Assembly (NCBI GenBank): GCA_040882555.1
Contig: JBBEBC010000008.1
Location: 1 to 47,220, forward strand
Source: M30B66 sp040882555
GTDB taxonomy: Bacteria > Bacteroidota > Bacteroidia > M30B66
DNA: 47,220 nucleotides
Direction of reading: 5' to 3'
Made by a program: the position numbers and the translations under genes. The first letter of the stretch is position 1; every line of letters starts with the position of its first letter. Below, piece after piece: positions 1-9,881 of this stretch. A model generated the notes under the pieces. That model worked only from the letters and a program-made list of their open reading frames with translations. It made no database searches and was not told the origin of the DNA.

Positions 1-2870
1 CAAAACACTACATCCATCTTGATTACATAACGGATCCAGGCATGGAAGTAAACGGAACAGTTGTAGAACAGGGATCAAATACGCCAATTGCTGGAGCTAG
101 GGTTTTCTGCGAAACAGGGTTCACGATTTATGGACCGAGTGTAACCGAAACCACAACGGATCAAAATGGGAACTACTCCTTGAAAGGATTGCCTCGGCAG
201 AATGTGAATATTAAAGCCGCTAAATCATCAACTACAACAACATATATTGGAGCAAGTTTTTCCATTGCAATGCCAAGTTCGGTCATCAATAATGTCAATT
301 TTCAGTTAGATAAAATTGAAAATCTAAACATTACTAAAATCTTAGGTTTTCCTGTCGAAATTACTGCCGCAGAGGCTCTTCCAGATAACAAATACAAAGT
401 TTCCGGAGCATTCGTAAATATTCCCGGAAATGGCAATTTCAAAATGTACGATCCAAGTCAACGCGTTCGATTTACCAACATAAATCTTGAAGCATCAACT
501 CAATTAGATGCCAGCGGAATTCCAATGGCAAAACCGGTATCCAACGAAGTTGTAACCAACGAAATAGCCATACGACTTCGTTTGCACAATGCATTTGTTG
601 CCGACATGCTAAGCAGCGAAACTCAAGGTTATTTCCCAACAATTCGCGTGAAAGCTATTGATGCAGAGTGGGGCGGAATGCAAGGAAGAGTCTTGAGTGA
701 TTTGGAATCTTTCCGCTTTTCATTCGATTATACCGGGAAGTTTTTTGTTGGAGAACAAGCGCTTAAATCGACCATCTTTCCTTTGGTTTCCAAACCCAAT
801 TCTTATCCAGAACGCGACTTTTTCTTAATGGACATGGGAGCCAATCAAGTAGAAAAACAAATCGCTTTCAGCATTCATAATTTCGACGCAAAAGCTGATG
901 CCCAACTTTCGAAACTGGTCAAGGACACAGTTAAAATCGTCACCAAACTTTATCCAAATTTAGCGTTAAGCAATAATGTGGAAGTAGATGCCGGAACTAT
1001 CAAGGTTACGCCATCAGCCATTATTATTGAAAGTCCTGGCGAAGAGATCAACTTTAAACTCGAAAACTGGACTATCAAAAGCACGACTGGCTGGGCATAC
1101 AGCATCCCGCATGGTGGAATTGTTATACCCAAAGCAAACATAAGCACTGCCTTAGCCGACATTCCTGTAAGTAACCTCATTCTTCGTCCAACCGAACTTA
1201 TCATGCCCGAAGCAGGAGTCGATTTGGATAATCTCATGCTTGGCGGAAACGTCACCAAACTCAGAAAATACGCCAATGTCAAGGCCATCTTAAACCTTGA
1301 TCAGGCATGTTCATACGACCTCAAACCACACTGGCGTTTTAGTGTTTACAACAGCCAGAACTCTGACCTTCCAGCCTGCTACATTCAAGGACTTCCCGGT
1401 TTTGTGCAGACAGATAAAATTAACATTGGCGCATTTACGGTCTTTAGTAATAATGCTAGCTTAATTCAACCAATCTATCAATCTCGTCGATTTTATAATG
1501 TCGGTGATTTATCCATTCAAAGTATCGTGAATCTTCCCGACGGGCTTGATATTGTTGGAGGAATGAATCTGGGAATTCCAGGAATGACAACACCTACGGC
1601 AGTTTTTACTTATACGAAGCCTGGTCAAAATATAACGCGAACCACCAAAGCGTTTGATGTAGGAATTGAAACCAAAGGCAAAGTCTATTTTAACGGTGCT
1701 ACAGGGACTGAGAATTACATTTTTTCTGATGGTTACTTTGAAGCCCGTGGCGATTTGTACTTTGAGAACGAAGATTTATACGATGGGCATCGCATCGCCT
1801 TAAAGGGGAAACTTATCAAAAATAATGGAGCCGTTCATATAGAAATACCAAAACTACAAGACGGAAATTCTCCTCAGGCTTTTCAATATATTCCACTTGA
1901 AGGGGGACAAGGAAACACCAAACTGAAAGTACTTAATGGAACCCAAAATGTTGTTGGCAGCGAATGGGATTTCATGCGCTACACAGCAGATTTGGTTGGA
2001 GCAGAAGGTCTGGAAAGCGACAGAACACTCGATTACATTGTTTCTGGTGCCATTGAAGTAGACGCAAGTGATGGTAATTCAATTGCCGTTAAGAATATTG
2101 ACACCCCTCTCGGGGGATTAACAATTGTGTTCAACTGGGAGAAAGTCTCATTCACTGGAACCTTGGTGATAAAGGTGCCAATTATTATGGGTACTGTTTC
2201 GCTCAACTCGGGCATGTTCGAGATTCAATTCGATGGCTCAGGTTTTTATTTCGATATGATTGGAGTCGTTTCCATTCCTGGGCTGGATGCCATTGCTGAT
2301 GTGAACTGCGGAGCTTTAAGTGGTTATTACCCCGAACTTCCCGCCAATGTGCTTAAGCGACACAAAGACATCATGTATTTGTTGGATGTTCCGCAATATT
2401 TAAAGGATGATGGAATAGCTGGTATTTACATCAACGCGAACCTAGCACCAAATTTTGCTAATTGGAGCGTAAGCATTCCAGTACCACTTTTCTCGGTTGG
2501 AATGGGTGTTCAGGCTGGTGCCGATTTGAATTTTCTTGTAAATTTTGGATCTTCTGCTTCCGTAATGGCTATTCAAGCTGCGGCTTATGCGAAAGCTTAT
2601 GTTGGTGTACAAGTAGTTGTTTGCACATTATGCATCGGTGCCTTGGCTAGATTCATGGCAAGCGGAACTTTACAGTTTGCCCCTCAAGCATCCTTGGCTT
2701 TGGATGCCTGTGCCTCATTTACCATGTTCGGCGATTTCTGTGGAGCCTCAATTGAAGAAACAATTGGTTGTTCCATTTCTATGTCAACAAACACAGGTCT
2801 CGATTTAGATGTGCAATGGTCACCTTGCGGTGGATCGGCCTCAAAAGATGATACCTCATGCGATTTCTAA
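1..2870 (+). CDS. Large surface protein with carboxypeptidase-regulatory-like domain (5' partial)
   Basis: The frame is open from the window edge through the first ATG at 42 (the codons before it read KHYIHLDYITDPG with no stop), so the true start, and probably the signal peptide, lies upstream. Residues 1-90 counted from that ATG look like a carboxypeptidase-regulatory-like beta-sandwich (VNGTVVEQG, TPIAGARVF, TDQNGNYSLKGLP). The remaining ~850 residues are beta-rich, with many short strand-like segments and several Asn/Gly turns, and match no family I recognise. Near the C-terminus is an Ala/Val-rich stretch (about residues 850-885) followed by a cysteine-rich tail with at least seven cysteines. 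No T9SS sorting domain is visible. The gene is followed one base later by the fibronectin-III protein at 2872, so the two are probably co-transcribed and act together outside the cell. Function unknown. Confidence 0.8.
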   Translation, partial: KHYIHLDYITDPGMEVNGTVVEQGSNTPIAGARVFCETGFTIYGPSVTETTTDQNGNYSLKGLPRQNVNIKAAKSSTTTTYIGASFSIAMPSSVINNVNFQLDKIENLNITKILGFPVEITAAEALPDNKYKVSGAFVNIPGNGNFKMYDPSQRVRFTNINLEASTQLDASGIPMAKPVSNEVVTNEIAIRLRLHNAFVADMLSSETQGYFPTIRVKAIDAEWGGMQGRVLSDLESFRFSFDYTGKFFVGEQALKSTIFPLVSKPNSYPERDFFLMDMGANQVEKQIAFSIHNFDAKADAQLSKLVKDTVKIVTKLYPNLALSNNVEVDAGTIKVTPSAIIIESPGEEINFKLENWTIKSTTGWAYSIPHGGIVIPKANISTALADIPVSNLILRPTELIMPEAGVDLDNLMLGGNVTKLRKYANVKAILNLDQACSYDLKPHWRFSVYNSQNSDLPACYIQGLPGFVQTDKINIGAFTVFSNNASLIQPIYQSRRFYNVGDLSIQSIVNLPDGLDIVGGMNLGIPGMTTPTAVFTYTKPGQNITRTTKAFDVGIETKGKVYFNGATGTENYIFSDGYFEARGDLYFENEDLYDGHRIALKGKLIKNNGAVHIEIPKLQDGNSPQAFQYIPLEGGQGNTKLKVLNGTQNVVGSEWDFMRYTADLVGAEGLESDRTLDYIVSGAIEVDASDGNSIAVKNIDTPLGGLTIVFNWEKVSFTGTLVIKVPIIMGTVSLNSGMFEIQFDGSGFYFDMIGVVSIPGLDAIADVNCGALSGYYPELPANVLKRHKDIMYLLDVPQYLKDDGIAGIYINANLAPNFANWSVSIPVPLFSVGMGVQAGADLNFLVNFGSSASVMAIQAAAYAKAYVGVQVVVCTLCIGALARFMASGTLQFAPQASLALDACASFTMFGDFCGASIEETIGCSISMSTNTGLDLDVQWSPCGGSASKDDTSCDF

Positions 2871-2871
2871 T

Positions 2872-4803
2872 ATGAAAACACACTTCTCAATCATCGCGGT
2901 TATTTTTTGTATGTGTTTCGCTTCCAGCGGATTTGCTCAGACAATTATTGCAGGCGTTTCTCCTAAAGGAGTCGTTTTGCACTATGAAGGACCCTTGCGG
3001 GGATTTGATGTCGAAGTCCTAAAAAACGGAAACCCTTTTGGAAGCATTAAGACAGCTAATTCGTCCGAAACCTTCGAGAAAGAACTGCGAAATGCCGAAG
3101 CACTTTTTCCTCTTTATCCAACATTGAACGATAGTCAGATTACCCGTGTTCAAAGTTCATTAGGTAAAGCAGAAACTACCGAAACTGTTTTTATGAAGTA
3201 TATGCTAACGGTTAAATTAGCTGCAAACCTAGCATTGATCGATAGCAAAGGAAGTCCTGCAGATATTTATACAGCTCTAATAAATGATCAAGATGTTCCA
3301 CTCTCGTGGGATAGGTTAGATGCAAAGTATATAGAACCAGCATTCACACCAGGCAGCAACAAAAGCTGGTACGGAGATATTGAAACATTTTGGAGCATCC
3401 GAAAGGGAAATCCCATTTTGTTTACTCGTATTTTCAGGAAGGATCATCAAGCCAAAGAATATGAATTGGTGAAGGATGCCGATTTTAGGGCAACACGATC
3501 TGGCGACTCCCTTGCCATGATTGCTCGCGATACAAGCATTGATACCTATTCATATTTCAATTATCAACTAGTTGGATTCGATTTTTACGGAAATCCTACA
3601 GAGCTCTCTCAACCACTTTTAGCCGATAATCTTGATAATTCAACTTTGCCAATTGCACTAAGTTTCACGGCAACCGAAACAGATGATAAATCTCAAGTTG
3701 CTGTAAAATGGAAAATCCGCCACTCAAAAAGAGTGAAATCGCTCATCCTGCAGCGCAGCTTAAAATCAGACACATCCTACACCATTGTTACCCATTTAAG
3801 TCCAACAGATTCAGTCTATTTCGACAATGTCGTTAACCCAATGGAAGCGGTGTACTATCGTTTATTGATTTACGACTTAAAGGGCTTGATGGATCATACA
3901 CCAACTGTTCCAATGGTTAGTCACCAAAAGCCAGTAGTCATTCAACCCAATGAGATTTCCTCCAAATTGGTAAATAAACAGCCCGTAATTTCATGGAAAG
4001 CAGCCGATTTATCCTCTCGCGGATTTCGTGTTTTTAGAACATCAACCATTGGTGCCGAACCCGAACTTGTAAGCAGCATTATTCAAATTGCGCAAACGCT
4101 CGATTATTCGTGGACTGACACAAATGCATACTTAATCCCCGGAAAGAGCTATCATTATGCGGTTGCGGCCGAAAGCAAAGGCTATGTTTTGAGCGATTTT
4201 TCTGATTTTACTACTATTCAAATGGAGAATTCGGCTGCGCCGGATGTGCCTCAAGGATTACTAGCAAGAAAACTCAGCGACCAGCACATTTTCCTTGTCT
4301 GGAATACCCAGGGAATGCGCGAGGACCAAGTTTCTGTATATCAAGTTTATCGTTCTGAAAATGAAGCGGGACCATGGGAAATCGTAAATGACTATCCAGT
4401 TTTTGCCGAGAATTCATACATCGACACACTTAAAACAATTCCCAAGGAAATCTATTATTGCCTTACATCGCTCGCCAGCGGCGGAAAAGAAAGTGCTAAA
4501 ACATTACCAGTTCGTGTTTCATTCGAAGGTGCACAAGCAGGCATTCCATACCTTTTAGCAAAGTCGTTCGATAAAGGAATCGAGCTTAACTGGCCAACTG
4601 GAGATCCAAGAATTAAAGAGGTAATTATTGAACGCGGAAATGGACAGGATAAGCCAATCTCTATTGGGAAATTCCCGTTAACCCAGAGCTCGTTTTTAGA
4701 TACTGATGTAAAATCCGGAAACACCTATTATTACAGAGTTATTAGTGTTTTGGCGGATGGAAAAAATACCGAACCTGGTAATTGGGTTGGAGCGAGTTTT
4801 TAA
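2872..4803 (+). CDS. Secreted fibronectin type III-repeat protein
   Basis: The start is set at ATG 2872, one base after the stop of the upstream gene, because it begins a clear signal peptide (residues 1-23, ending SSGFAQ); an in-frame GTG-type extension to 2809 would bury it inside the previous gene. The mature protein is about 620 residues. From residue 259 there are four fibronectin-III-like units (roughly 259-350, 354-450, 456-545, 557-643), each with the pattern of a Trp-centred strand (VAVKW, VISW, IFLVW, IELNW), a strand with VFR/VYR/IER, and a Tyr-rich strand (YYRLL, YHYAV, YYCL, YYYRV). The first 250 residues are unassigned. There is no C-terminal sorting domain. It is probably an extracellular or periplasmic binding partner of the large protein encoded immediately upstream. 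Confidence 0.85.
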   Translation: MKTHFSIIAVIFCMCFASSGFAQTIIAGVSPKGVVLHYEGPLRGFDVEVLKNGNPFGSIKTANSSETFEKELRNAEALFPLYPTLNDSQITRVQSSLGKAETTETVFMKYMLTVKLAANLALIDSKGSPADIYTALINDQDVPLSWDRLDAKYIEPAFTPGSNKSWYGDIETFWSIRKGNPILFTRIFRKDHQAKEYELVKDADFRATRSGDSLAMIARDTSIDTYSYFNYQLVGFDFYGNPTELSQPLLADNLDNSTLPIALSFTATETDDKSQVAVKWKIRHSKRVKSLILQRSLKSDTSYTIVTHLSPTDSVYFDNVVNPMEAVYYRLLIYDLKGLMDHTPTVPMVSHQKPVVIQPNEISSKLVNKQPVISWKAADLSSRGFRVFRTSTIGAEPELVSSIIQIAQTLDYSWTDTNAYLIPGKSYHYAVAAESKGYVLSDFSDFTTIQMENSAAPDVPQGLLARKLSDQHIFLVWNTQGMREDQVSVYQVYRSENEAGPWEIVNDYPVFAENSYIDTLKTIPKEIYYCLTSLASGGKESAKTLPVRVSFEGAQAGIPYLLAKSFDKGIELNWPTGDPRIKEVIIERGNGQDKPISIGKFPLTQSSFLDTDVKSGNTYYYRVISVLADGKNTEPGNWVGASF

Positions 4804-4833
4804 AACATGATTTCACCCTTTTGAGGTATAAAA

Positions 4834-4858
4834 GAGCTGCTTTTGCAGGGCTATTTTT
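4834..4858 (+). terminator. Weak intrinsic terminator candidate
   Basis: AGCTGC (4835-4840), a TTTT loop and GCAGGGCT (4845-4852) form a six-pair stem with one bulged G, followed by a five-T run (4854-4858). It lies between the fibronectin-III gene and the GTG-started gene at 4874 and would separate the two units. The bulge makes it weaker than the terminators at 10958 or 33012. Confidence 0.45.
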
Positions 4859-4873
4859 ACAAGAAAATACCTT

Positions 4874-5938
4874 GTGAATTTACGTTTACTTTTTCCGTTT
4901 TTACTGCTAAATGTTTGTGGCTTTTCTCAACCAATATTAACTTTCGATCAAATTCCGGGGGTGGGTTCTAGTTTCGAATATTATGTCCAAAATGAAGGAG
5001 CCTTTCCGCAATTTATTGCTGGTCCAGATCAAGTGTGGACTTTTCCTGAAATTGAATACGATAGAATAGAAAAGGTTGAATATTTAAGTCCTACAGAATT
5101 TCCTCAATCTTCAGAAATGGGGAATATAAATCTCGTTCTAAGAACTACGAGCCTTGCTGATTTTATCGATTCAAGTTTAACTTTTAATAGGCTGTCTGAA
5201 GAAGGTTTGTATGAATATGGACTTGGTTTTCAAACACAAATATTTGCTCCAGAAATTTATGGTCAACCTTACAAGCGATTAAATCTACCACTAACCTATG
5301 AAGGTGATTTTGAATCAAGTACCTTCATCAATAATGCCTTATATTATGGAGCTGATGGGATTGACTCGATATTGACTATTTCGAATTTTACTACATCTAG
5401 TTCACTAGATGGATACGGAAGTATAACTATTGAAAATGTTCCGTATTCTGTTCTTAAGAACACCAGCATCGAAATTCGAAAAGACTCTATTTTTTACATG
5501 TTAGAAGAATTCCCTGGCGAGTTTCAATTGCAATTTACAAACACAAGCATTCGACAGAAAACAGAACTTATCTCAGCAGATTTTGGGATAGTAGTTTATT
5601 CAGTTACTGAAGAAGAAGGTGATAAAGGGCAAACGATTTATCAGCATAGATATTTACGTAGCGGAAACATCCTTAATAATAGCGAAAGTGCGAAGATTAA
5701 TGAGCTTGAATTATTTCCAAATCCAGCTAACTCAATAGTAAACATTTCAGTTCCTAACCTAGAAAACCAAATACTAAGAATTGTTGATATTTCAGGAAAG
5801 CTTGTCAAAAGCATAAATTCAAACAATCAGACGGCTGTAAGTATTGACATTAGTGACTTAGCTAGAGGGATGTATTTCGTAAATGTGTCAAATCGCGAAG
5901 GAAAAAATGTGGCAACAAAGAAATTAATTATTAAATAA
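4874..5938 (+). CDS. T9SS-exported protein of unknown function (paralogue of 9882-10934)
   Basis: The start is a GTG at 4874; it opens directly into a signal peptide (residues 1-19, ending GFSQ), and no ATG suits. Length is 354 residues. Residues about 275-354 are a typical T9SS type A sorting domain: LFPNPAN, then IVDISGKLV, then a Gly-Met-Tyr-Phe-Val strand and a basic end (TKKLIIK). This directs export across the outer membrane and release or surface anchoring. The middle part is Ser/Thr/Asn-rich and beta-rich with no recognised catalytic motif. The gene at 9882 encodes a paralogue of nearly the same length with the same opening (IPxxGS after the signal peptide) and a closely similar tail, so the pair arose by duplication and flanks the secreted-protein cluster. 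Confidence 0.85.
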   Translation: MNLRLLFPFLLLNVCGFSQPILTFDQIPGVGSSFEYYVQNEGAFPQFIAGPDQVWTFPEIEYDRIEKVEYLSPTEFPQSSEMGNINLVLRTTSLADFIDSSLTFNRLSEEGLYEYGLGFQTQIFAPEIYGQPYKRLNLPLTYEGDFESSTFINNALYYGADGIDSILTISNFTTSSSLDGYGSITIENVPYSVLKNTSIEIRKDSIFYMLEEFPGEFQLQFTNTSIRQKTELISADFGIVVYSVTEEEGDKGQTIYQHRYLRSGNILNNSESAKINELELFPNPANSIVNISVPNLENQILRIVDISGKLVKSINSNNQTAVSIDISDLARGMYFVNVSNREGKNVATKKLIIK

Positions 5939-5995
5939 GGTAAATTACTTGAACGTTGGCCATCTAGGAGTTATCAGTATTTGTTAATTTGGACA

Positions 5996-6436
5996 ATGAA
6001 TAAATGCACCCTTATCGTTTTATTTGGTTTGTTCTTAGCGACAATTGCTTTGGGACAAAATGATTCGATAAAGATCACGAATCAACCAGGAGCATTAATT
6101 GAATTTAAAGAATCATCAATTGACCTTGGGGCAATTACCTTTGATTCGTTAAGAAAGGCTCCTTTAGTATTTGAATTTACCAATATTGGTAATGAACCTT
6201 TAATAATTTCACATTTGCCCTCTTCTGGTTTTTTCGATTGGGTTATGCCTTATTATACACATGAACCAATTATGCCGGGACAAAAAAGTACAATCGTATT
6301 AAAGCATTGGTTACCTCGTTATGGGCCTTTTAACAAATCATTTACCGTGATATCAAATGCGAAAAACGGAGATGTTATTTGTAAAGTAAAAGGCAACATT
6401 TTGAGAGTATTTAATCCCAAGCTTTCTGAAGATTGA
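5996..6436 (+). CDS. DUF1573 domain secreted protein
   Basis: The ATG at 5996 is preferred over an in-frame TTG at 5981 because it starts a compact signal peptide (MNKCTLIVLFG...ALGQ, about 20 residues). The mature part of ~125 residues is a single DUF1573 beta-sandwich: IDLGAITFDSL at its start, then VFEFTNIGNEPL, a proline/glycine turn with IMPGQKSTI, and FTVISNAKNG, the usual signature order of this Ig-like, ASPM/SPD-2-related family. DUF1573 proteins are common exported proteins in Bacteroidota with no established biochemical role. It stands alone, 57 bp after the upstream gene and 209 bp before the next. Confidence 0.82.
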   Translation: MNKCTLIVLFGLFLATIALGQNDSIKITNQPGALIEFKESSIDLGAITFDSLRKAPLVFEFTNIGNEPLIISHLPSSGFFDWVMPYYTHEPIMPGQKSTIVLKHWLPRYGPFNKSFTVISNAKNGDVICKVKGNILRVFNPKLSED

Positions 6437-6645
6437 ATCTTAAAGTAACTATCCAATTAGACACTCACAAACAACTAGGAAATTTATACTGTATTAAACA
6501 CTCTCATTTTTAAACTTGACAAAAATACTTTTGCAGATTTTCTCATATAGGCCAACAATCGTTAGAACTATCTTTCTGGCAGATTAAACCATTTTGTTTA
6601 AGTTAGTCATTCCTAACAGTTTTACTAATCGGACAAAAGATTAAT

Positions 6646-7923
6646 ATGAGAATAACCTTACTTTTAGCACTCTTGTGCACACTTAGCTCGAGTTTTGCGC
6701 AATTGCCCCCAGTAATTACTTCTTGGATTCAAAATAATACGAGCACTGGATTTGCCGATGCAATAACCAATGTGCAGCAAGTAAATTATTCAGATACCTA
6801 CGTTTACATTAAAACAGATGACATTCCTTCTTGGATTCCTATAGCATACGACTGGCCGAATAATCCATGGTTTGCAGTGCCAATGAATTATCAATTTCGG
6901 TTTAGAAGAAATCCAATTCCTAATGTAGGTCCTGAAACTAAAACAGGATATGGTCACATAGGATTGTGGTTGAATGGCTGCTCAATCTACAACCCGAAAG
7001 ATGCCAAAAGCTACCTCGACTCCCTTAGATGGTTTCAAAATGCGTGGTATTGGGAACATTTATTAGGAGAAACCTTCGACCATTGTTTGGGGCATCCAAA
7101 CGGTTCTGGGGAGTATCATACACATGTCACTCCTGCTTGTTTATACGATATTGAAGATAGTACAATGGCTTCTCCCATGGTTGGTTACGCCTTCGATTAT
7201 TATCCCATTTATGGAGGATATGGCCACACAAATGCATTAGATACAAACTCTGAGATTGTGCGATTAAGGAGCAGTTACCGCTTAAGGAATATGGTTGATA
7301 GAACAACTCTTCCAAACGGAACTATTTTGCCAGAGTCTTTACACGGCCCTACACTTGATTCTGTCCCTTTAGGTGGATATATGGAGGATTTCGAATATAT
7401 AGAAGGCTTAGGAGATTTAGATGAGCACAATGGCAGATTCTCAATTACAAGAGATTACCCTAGTGGTATTTATACCTATCATACCACTATTGGCTGGGTC
7501 AATGATGTTTATGGATATGGAATTAAACCAGTCTTCCCTTATGTTATTGGAACTGCCTATTATGGAGAAGTTTTTCCTGCGGATGGGAATACTGGTCCAA
7601 ACTCAGGTTTTGTAGAAATCACCGAACCTGTCACTTTATACGTATATCAAACTACAGAAACAGGCAGTAAAAAAGAGGCAATTGATTTTCAAATTTATCC
7701 CAACCCTAGCTCAGGATTACTCAATATTGATAGCAAAGATTTAGATGATTCCGAAACTTATTTGATTCAAGTTTTTGCAGTGAACGGAGCTATGGTTAAA
7801 GAAATTAGCGCTTCGGGCGCGACGAGTAATCTGGATATCCGTTTTCTAGCAAATGGACTTTATCATATCAAGTTAACATCATCAAAAAGCTCATCTTCCT
7901 TTAGATTGGTTGTTGCCAAATAA
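6646..7923 (+). CDS. YHYH-domain protein with T9SS sorting signal
   Basis: 425 residues with a signal peptide (1-19, SSSFAQ). Residues ~60-300 form a YHYH domain: the signature is DHCLGHPNGSGEYHTH (145-160), where the usual YHYH is YHTH, followed by GYAFDYYPIYG (180-190). This family is a metal-binding-looking extracellular domain (clustered His plus Asp/Cys) whose chemistry is not established. Residues ~343-425 are a T9SS sorting domain (IYPNPSSG, then a Leu-Ile-Gln-Val-Phe strand, then FLANGLYHIKL). The stop is 8 bp from the arylsulfotransferase-like gene downstream, so the two are probably co-transcribed and exported together. The ATG at 6646 is the only start that keeps the signal peptide. 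Confidence 0.88.
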   Translation: MRITLLLALLCTLSSSFAQLPPVITSWIQNNTSTGFADAITNVQQVNYSDTYVYIKTDDIPSWIPIAYDWPNNPWFAVPMNYQFRFRRNPIPNVGPETKTGYGHIGLWLNGCSIYNPKDAKSYLDSLRWFQNAWYWEHLLGETFDHCLGHPNGSGEYHTHVTPACLYDIEDSTMASPMVGYAFDYYPIYGGYGHTNALDTNSEIVRLRSSYRLRNMVDRTTLPNGTILPESLHGPTLDSVPLGGYMEDFEYIEGLGDLDEHNGRFSITRDYPSGIYTYHTTIGWVNDVYGYGIKPVFPYVIGTAYYGEVFPADGNTGPNSGFVEITEPVTLYVYQTTETGSKKEAIDFQIYPNPSSGLLNIDSKDLDDSETYLIQVFAVNGAMVKEISASGATSNLDIRFLANGLYHIKLTSSKSSSSFRLVVAK

Positions 7924-7931
7924 TCCTAGCA

Positions 7932-9563
7932 ATGAAACAACTACTCAGTCTGCTTGCAATAAGTTTTTGCACTTTTAGCTTAGGTCAAAACACAGTTGGC
8001 TTAATTGAATATCAGCAGTCAAATTTAGATGGCTACATTATGTTTTCACCAATGGGCTCAACGGAAACCTATCTCATTGATAAATGTGGTGAAAAGGTGC
8101 ATTCGTGGAACTCAAGCGCATATCGACCAGCACTTTCAGCAGCAATTTTGGAAGACGGATCCTTGCTCCGAACGGGAAAGTTAAGCAACTCGAATTTTAA
8201 TGAAGGCGGCAGTGGTGGTATTCTAGAACGTTTTGATTGGAACGGAGATCTAACTTGGTCTTACACCATATCAACCGCAAACAATTGTATGCATCATGAT
8301 TTTAAAGTGCTTCCAAATGGAAACATACTGGTTATCGTGTGGGACAGATATACATATGATGAGGCCATTTCCAATGGGATGAACTTAAGCTATCCTAATT
8401 CAAACATCTGGAGTGAAAAGTTAATAGAACTTCAGCCGATAGGCTCAGATAGCGCAGAAATAGTCTGGGAGTGGAAGCTTTGGAATCATTTAGTGCAAGA
8501 GTATGATAATTCAAAACCAAACTATGGAGAGGTTTCAGAGCATCCTGAATTAATCAACATCAACTATTTCCCCGGACAAGCTAGCTCGCAAGATTGGATT
8601 CACCTTAATTCTGTCGACTATAATCCACTACTCAATCAGCTGATAGTTAGCTCTCATACATTTCATGAGGTTTGGGTTATTGATCACAGCACTACTACCT
8701 CTGAAGCGGCTGGCCATGTTGGTGGAAGTTCAGGTAAGGGTGGCGATATCCTTTATCGTTGGGGAAATCCACAAGCTTATCAACGAGGCAATCCTTCTAC
8801 GAAAAAATTCTACAGCCAGCACCATGCCACTTGGATTCCTCAAGGCTACCCTAACGCAGGGAAAATACTGGTGTTTAATAACGGATTAAACAGACCGGGA
8901 ACCTTCTCATCCATCGACATAATCTCACCACCAATTGATACCGAAAACAACTATATCATTGAAGTAGGCTCTGCATATTTACCTTCCGAACTATTTTGGA
9001 CTTATAGCGATAATCCCCAATCCGACTTCTACAGCAGCAATATATCTGGAGTCCACGCACTTGAAAACGGCTCGTTTCTTATTACCAGCGGCACCTCCGG
9101 AAGACTCTTCGAGATCGACTCTACGAAACAAATTGTTTGGGAGTATATCAATCCCATAGCATCCTCAGGCCCTATAGCACAAGGAGCAAACCCAGTAAAT
9201 AATTTGGTGTTTAGGTGTGAGTTTTATCCAATTAGCTATCCTGGCTTTAATGGTCAATTACTTCAGCCATTAGGCGAATTAGAGCAAAATCCAACAGAAC
9301 CTAATGCTTGCAGTGTAGTTCTTGGCATTTCCGAAATAGATATCGCTACTAAAGTATATCCCAACCCAGTTTTGGAAAAATTAAGGATAGAAAACAATGC
9401 AAATATTGTTAAAGCGATATTATTGAACGACGCAAGGGGTAAAACAATTAAGAAATACTCTTCTGTAAATGAAATTGATGTATCGTTTTTGTTTTCAGGG
9501 ATTTATTATCTTCAGGTTTATTTCGAGAACAATAGTGTTGAGGTTATAAAACTTGTAAAGTGA
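7932..9563 (+). CDS. Arylsulfotransferase (ASST)-family protein with T9SS sorting signal
   Basis: 543 residues with a signal peptide (1-19, TFSLGQ). The body is a beta-propeller of the arylsulfotransferase family: LERFDWNGDLTW (98-109), then MHHDFKVLPNGNIL (120-133) with the paired His-His-Asp, VWEWKLWNH, DWIHLNSVDYN, SQHHATWIPQG, and VHALENGSFLITSG. Known family members transfer sulfate between phenolic compounds; relatives in Bacteroidota are usually annotated only by homology and the donor is unknown. Residues ~470-543 are a T9SS sorting domain (VYPNPVLEKL ... FSGIYYLQVYF), so the protein acts outside the cell. It follows the YHYH gene by 8 bp. Confidence is high for family and export, moderate for sulfotransfer activity. 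Confidence 0.82.
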   Translation: MKQLLSLLAISFCTFSLGQNTVGLIEYQQSNLDGYIMFSPMGSTETYLIDKCGEKVHSWNSSAYRPALSAAILEDGSLLRTGKLSNSNFNEGGSGGILERFDWNGDLTWSYTISTANNCMHHDFKVLPNGNILVIVWDRYTYDEAISNGMNLSYPNSNIWSEKLIELQPIGSDSAEIVWEWKLWNHLVQEYDNSKPNYGEVSEHPELININYFPGQASSQDWIHLNSVDYNPLLNQLIVSSHTFHEVWVIDHSTTTSEAAGHVGGSSGKGGDILYRWGNPQAYQRGNPSTKKFYSQHHATWIPQGYPNAGKILVFNNGLNRPGTFSSIDIISPPIDTENNYIIEVGSAYLPSELFWTYSDNPQSDFYSSNISGVHALENGSFLITSGTSGRLFEIDSTKQIVWEYINPIASSGPIAQGANPVNNLVFRCEFYPISYPGFNGQLLQPLGELEQNPTEPNACSVVLGISEIDIATKVYPNPVLEKLRIENNANIVKAILLNDARGKTIKKYSSVNEIDVSFLFSGIYYLQVYFENNSVEVIKLVK

Positions 9564-9881
9564 AGAGTCTACTCCGATTGTAGCTTGTTAAATAGTGTTT
9601 ACTCAAATAGTTCAGTAACGAAGCAAATGCGGTATTTCAGGCTAGCTTAAATATTAAATAATCTACATATCTTTCAACACTGAATATTGAATTTAAAGGG
9701 TCTTTAGCGCTTTAGAATGTACCCTAAATAATTTCCTCAAACGAATTATCAAGTAAATAAGAAATTAATATTAACATCATTTAATATCGCTTATCGAGTT
9801 TGAATGATTGAGAAAAGACAGAAAGTGTATTGAAATTATGGCATATAAATTGGCAACCCGCCGCGAAAAAAACCCCAAACG
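9564..9881. other. 318-bp gene-free spacer
   Basis: No convincing gene. It holds an imperfect inverted repeat (9692-9728, arms TTTAAAGGGT and ACCCTAAA) whose loop contains a direct repeat CTTTAG-CG-CTTTAG. No T-run follows, so it is not a standard terminator. No consensus TAnnTTTG box with a spaced TTG was found ahead of the gene at 9882; TAAATTGG at 9846-9853 is only a partial match. Confidence 0.4.

Noticed and set aside
950..1288. 112-codon minus-strand frame inside the large surface protein
   Set aside because: Antisense to a clear coding frame, with no family match and no promoter.
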